Assembly: GCA_020853255.1 (NCBI GenBank)
Contig: JADYZI010000195.1
Coordinates: 1 to 5,512 of the forward strand
Direction of reading: 5' to 3'
Origin: Acidobacteriota bacterium
Lineage (GTDB): Bacteria > Acidobacteriota > Blastocatellia > Pyrinomonadales > Pyrinomonadaceae
Length of the DNA stretch: 5,512 bases
Shown here: one piece after another, positions 5,244 through 5,512 of the stretch
Layout: every line of letters starts with the position of its first letter
Position numbering within the stretch: the stretch's first letter is position 1
The notes under the pieces: generated by a model
Told to the model about the DNA's origin: nothing
Seen by the model: only the letters and a program-made list of their open reading frames with translations
Databases searched by the model: none
Made by a program: the position numbers and the translations under genes

Positions 5244-5512
5244 CTATTTGTGATGGGCCTTGAAAAAATCCCAGATCACGTCGGTCGCGTTCATATCTTT
5301 TGAAGGTTCATCGGCCGCCTCACGGCCTTTCCTGCCGCCGGGCCAGGCGTGCAGCCCGCCCGCGATCGAGATCACATCGACGTCAGCATCCTTCGCGCAA
5401 CCCTGATATTTTTCCGTCGTGATATTCCCTTTCACCGTCTTTTCGGGCACGCTCCGGCAGCCGGAATTCTTGCTCCAATAAGCGGCCCCGTCCTTCACAG
5501 ACTTGTACGGCT
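5244..5512 (-). CDS. PHB-depolymerase/LpqC-type esterase, C-terminal part (5' end outside window)
   Basis: The - strand frame runs from beyond the right edge to a TAG at 5244-5246, giving the last 88 residues. They match the end of the alpha/beta-hydrolase family of poly(3-hydroxybutyrate) depolymerases, LpqC and feruloyl-esterase-like proteins. The tail includes AAYWSKNSGC, then a YQGC segment, then ISIAGGLHAWPGGRKG with the probable catalytic histidine in the conserved GG.H.WPGG motif, and finally ATDVIWDFFKAHHK, the usual terminal helix. Two cysteines (in SGC and YQGC) are commonly conserved here and may form a disulfide, since members are often exported. The nucleophile serine, the aspartate and any signal peptide lie outside the window. 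A GTG at 5496-5498 is internal, not a start, as the frame stays open through PYKS to the edge. It is convergent with the acetyltransferase gene, only six bases apart. Confidence 0.85.
   Translation of the reverse strand, partial: PYKSVKDGAAYWSKNSGCRSVPEKTVKGNITTEKYQGCAKDADVDVISIAGGLHAWPGGRKGREAADEPSKDMNATDVIWDFFKAHHK

Overview
The window looks like chromosomal DNA of a moderate-GC Gram-negative-type bacterium. I lean towards Acidobacteriota (Blastocatellia or relatives). The reason is the membrane-anchored OmpR-type winged-helix regulator with a TolB-like C-terminal region, a protein style very abundant there, and the general protein flavour. This assignment is inference; no rRNA or other marker gene is present.

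Layout, left to right. (1) Bases 1-993 hold a tight + strand cluster: the tail of a YcxB-like protein, then a DUF6036-type nucleotidyltransferase (140-643), then a 117-aa partner (640-993) overlapping it by ATGA. The last two look like a toxin-antitoxin-like or defence-type nucleotidyltransferase pair. (2) Bases 994-1396 have no protein gene but are dense in signals: a 94-bp imperfect inverted repeat built of ACAAT-type units, a TTGACA-17-TATTTT promoter, a structured leader closely resembling the SAM-I/SAM-IV riboswitch core, and a strong intrinsic terminator just before a Shine-Dalgarno. (3) Bases 1397-1831 encode a 144-aa protein I do not recognise; it is the gene this leader would control. 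(4) Bases 1884-3545 on the - strand encode a CAT-family amino acid permease. (5) Divergent from it, 3718-4713 encodes a CadC-like membrane-bound winged-helix regulator, translationally coupled (TAATG) to a PaiA-like GNAT acetyltransferase (4713-5237). The divergent intergenic region contains TGAAA three times at exact 10-bp spacing, a plausible operator for an OmpR/PhoB-type domain. (6) The right edge holds the C-terminus of a - strand LpqC/PHB-depolymerase-type esterase, convergent with the acetyltransferase.

Two ideas stand out. The first is a complete riboswitch-style leader (promoter, aptamer, terminator, RBS) in front of an orphan gene with no evident methionine or SAM function. The second is a regulator-permease-acetyltransferase module resembling in logic the CadC system for cationic amino acids and polyamines. 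Both rest on reading the sequence by eye and on family knowledge; no search or folding program was run.
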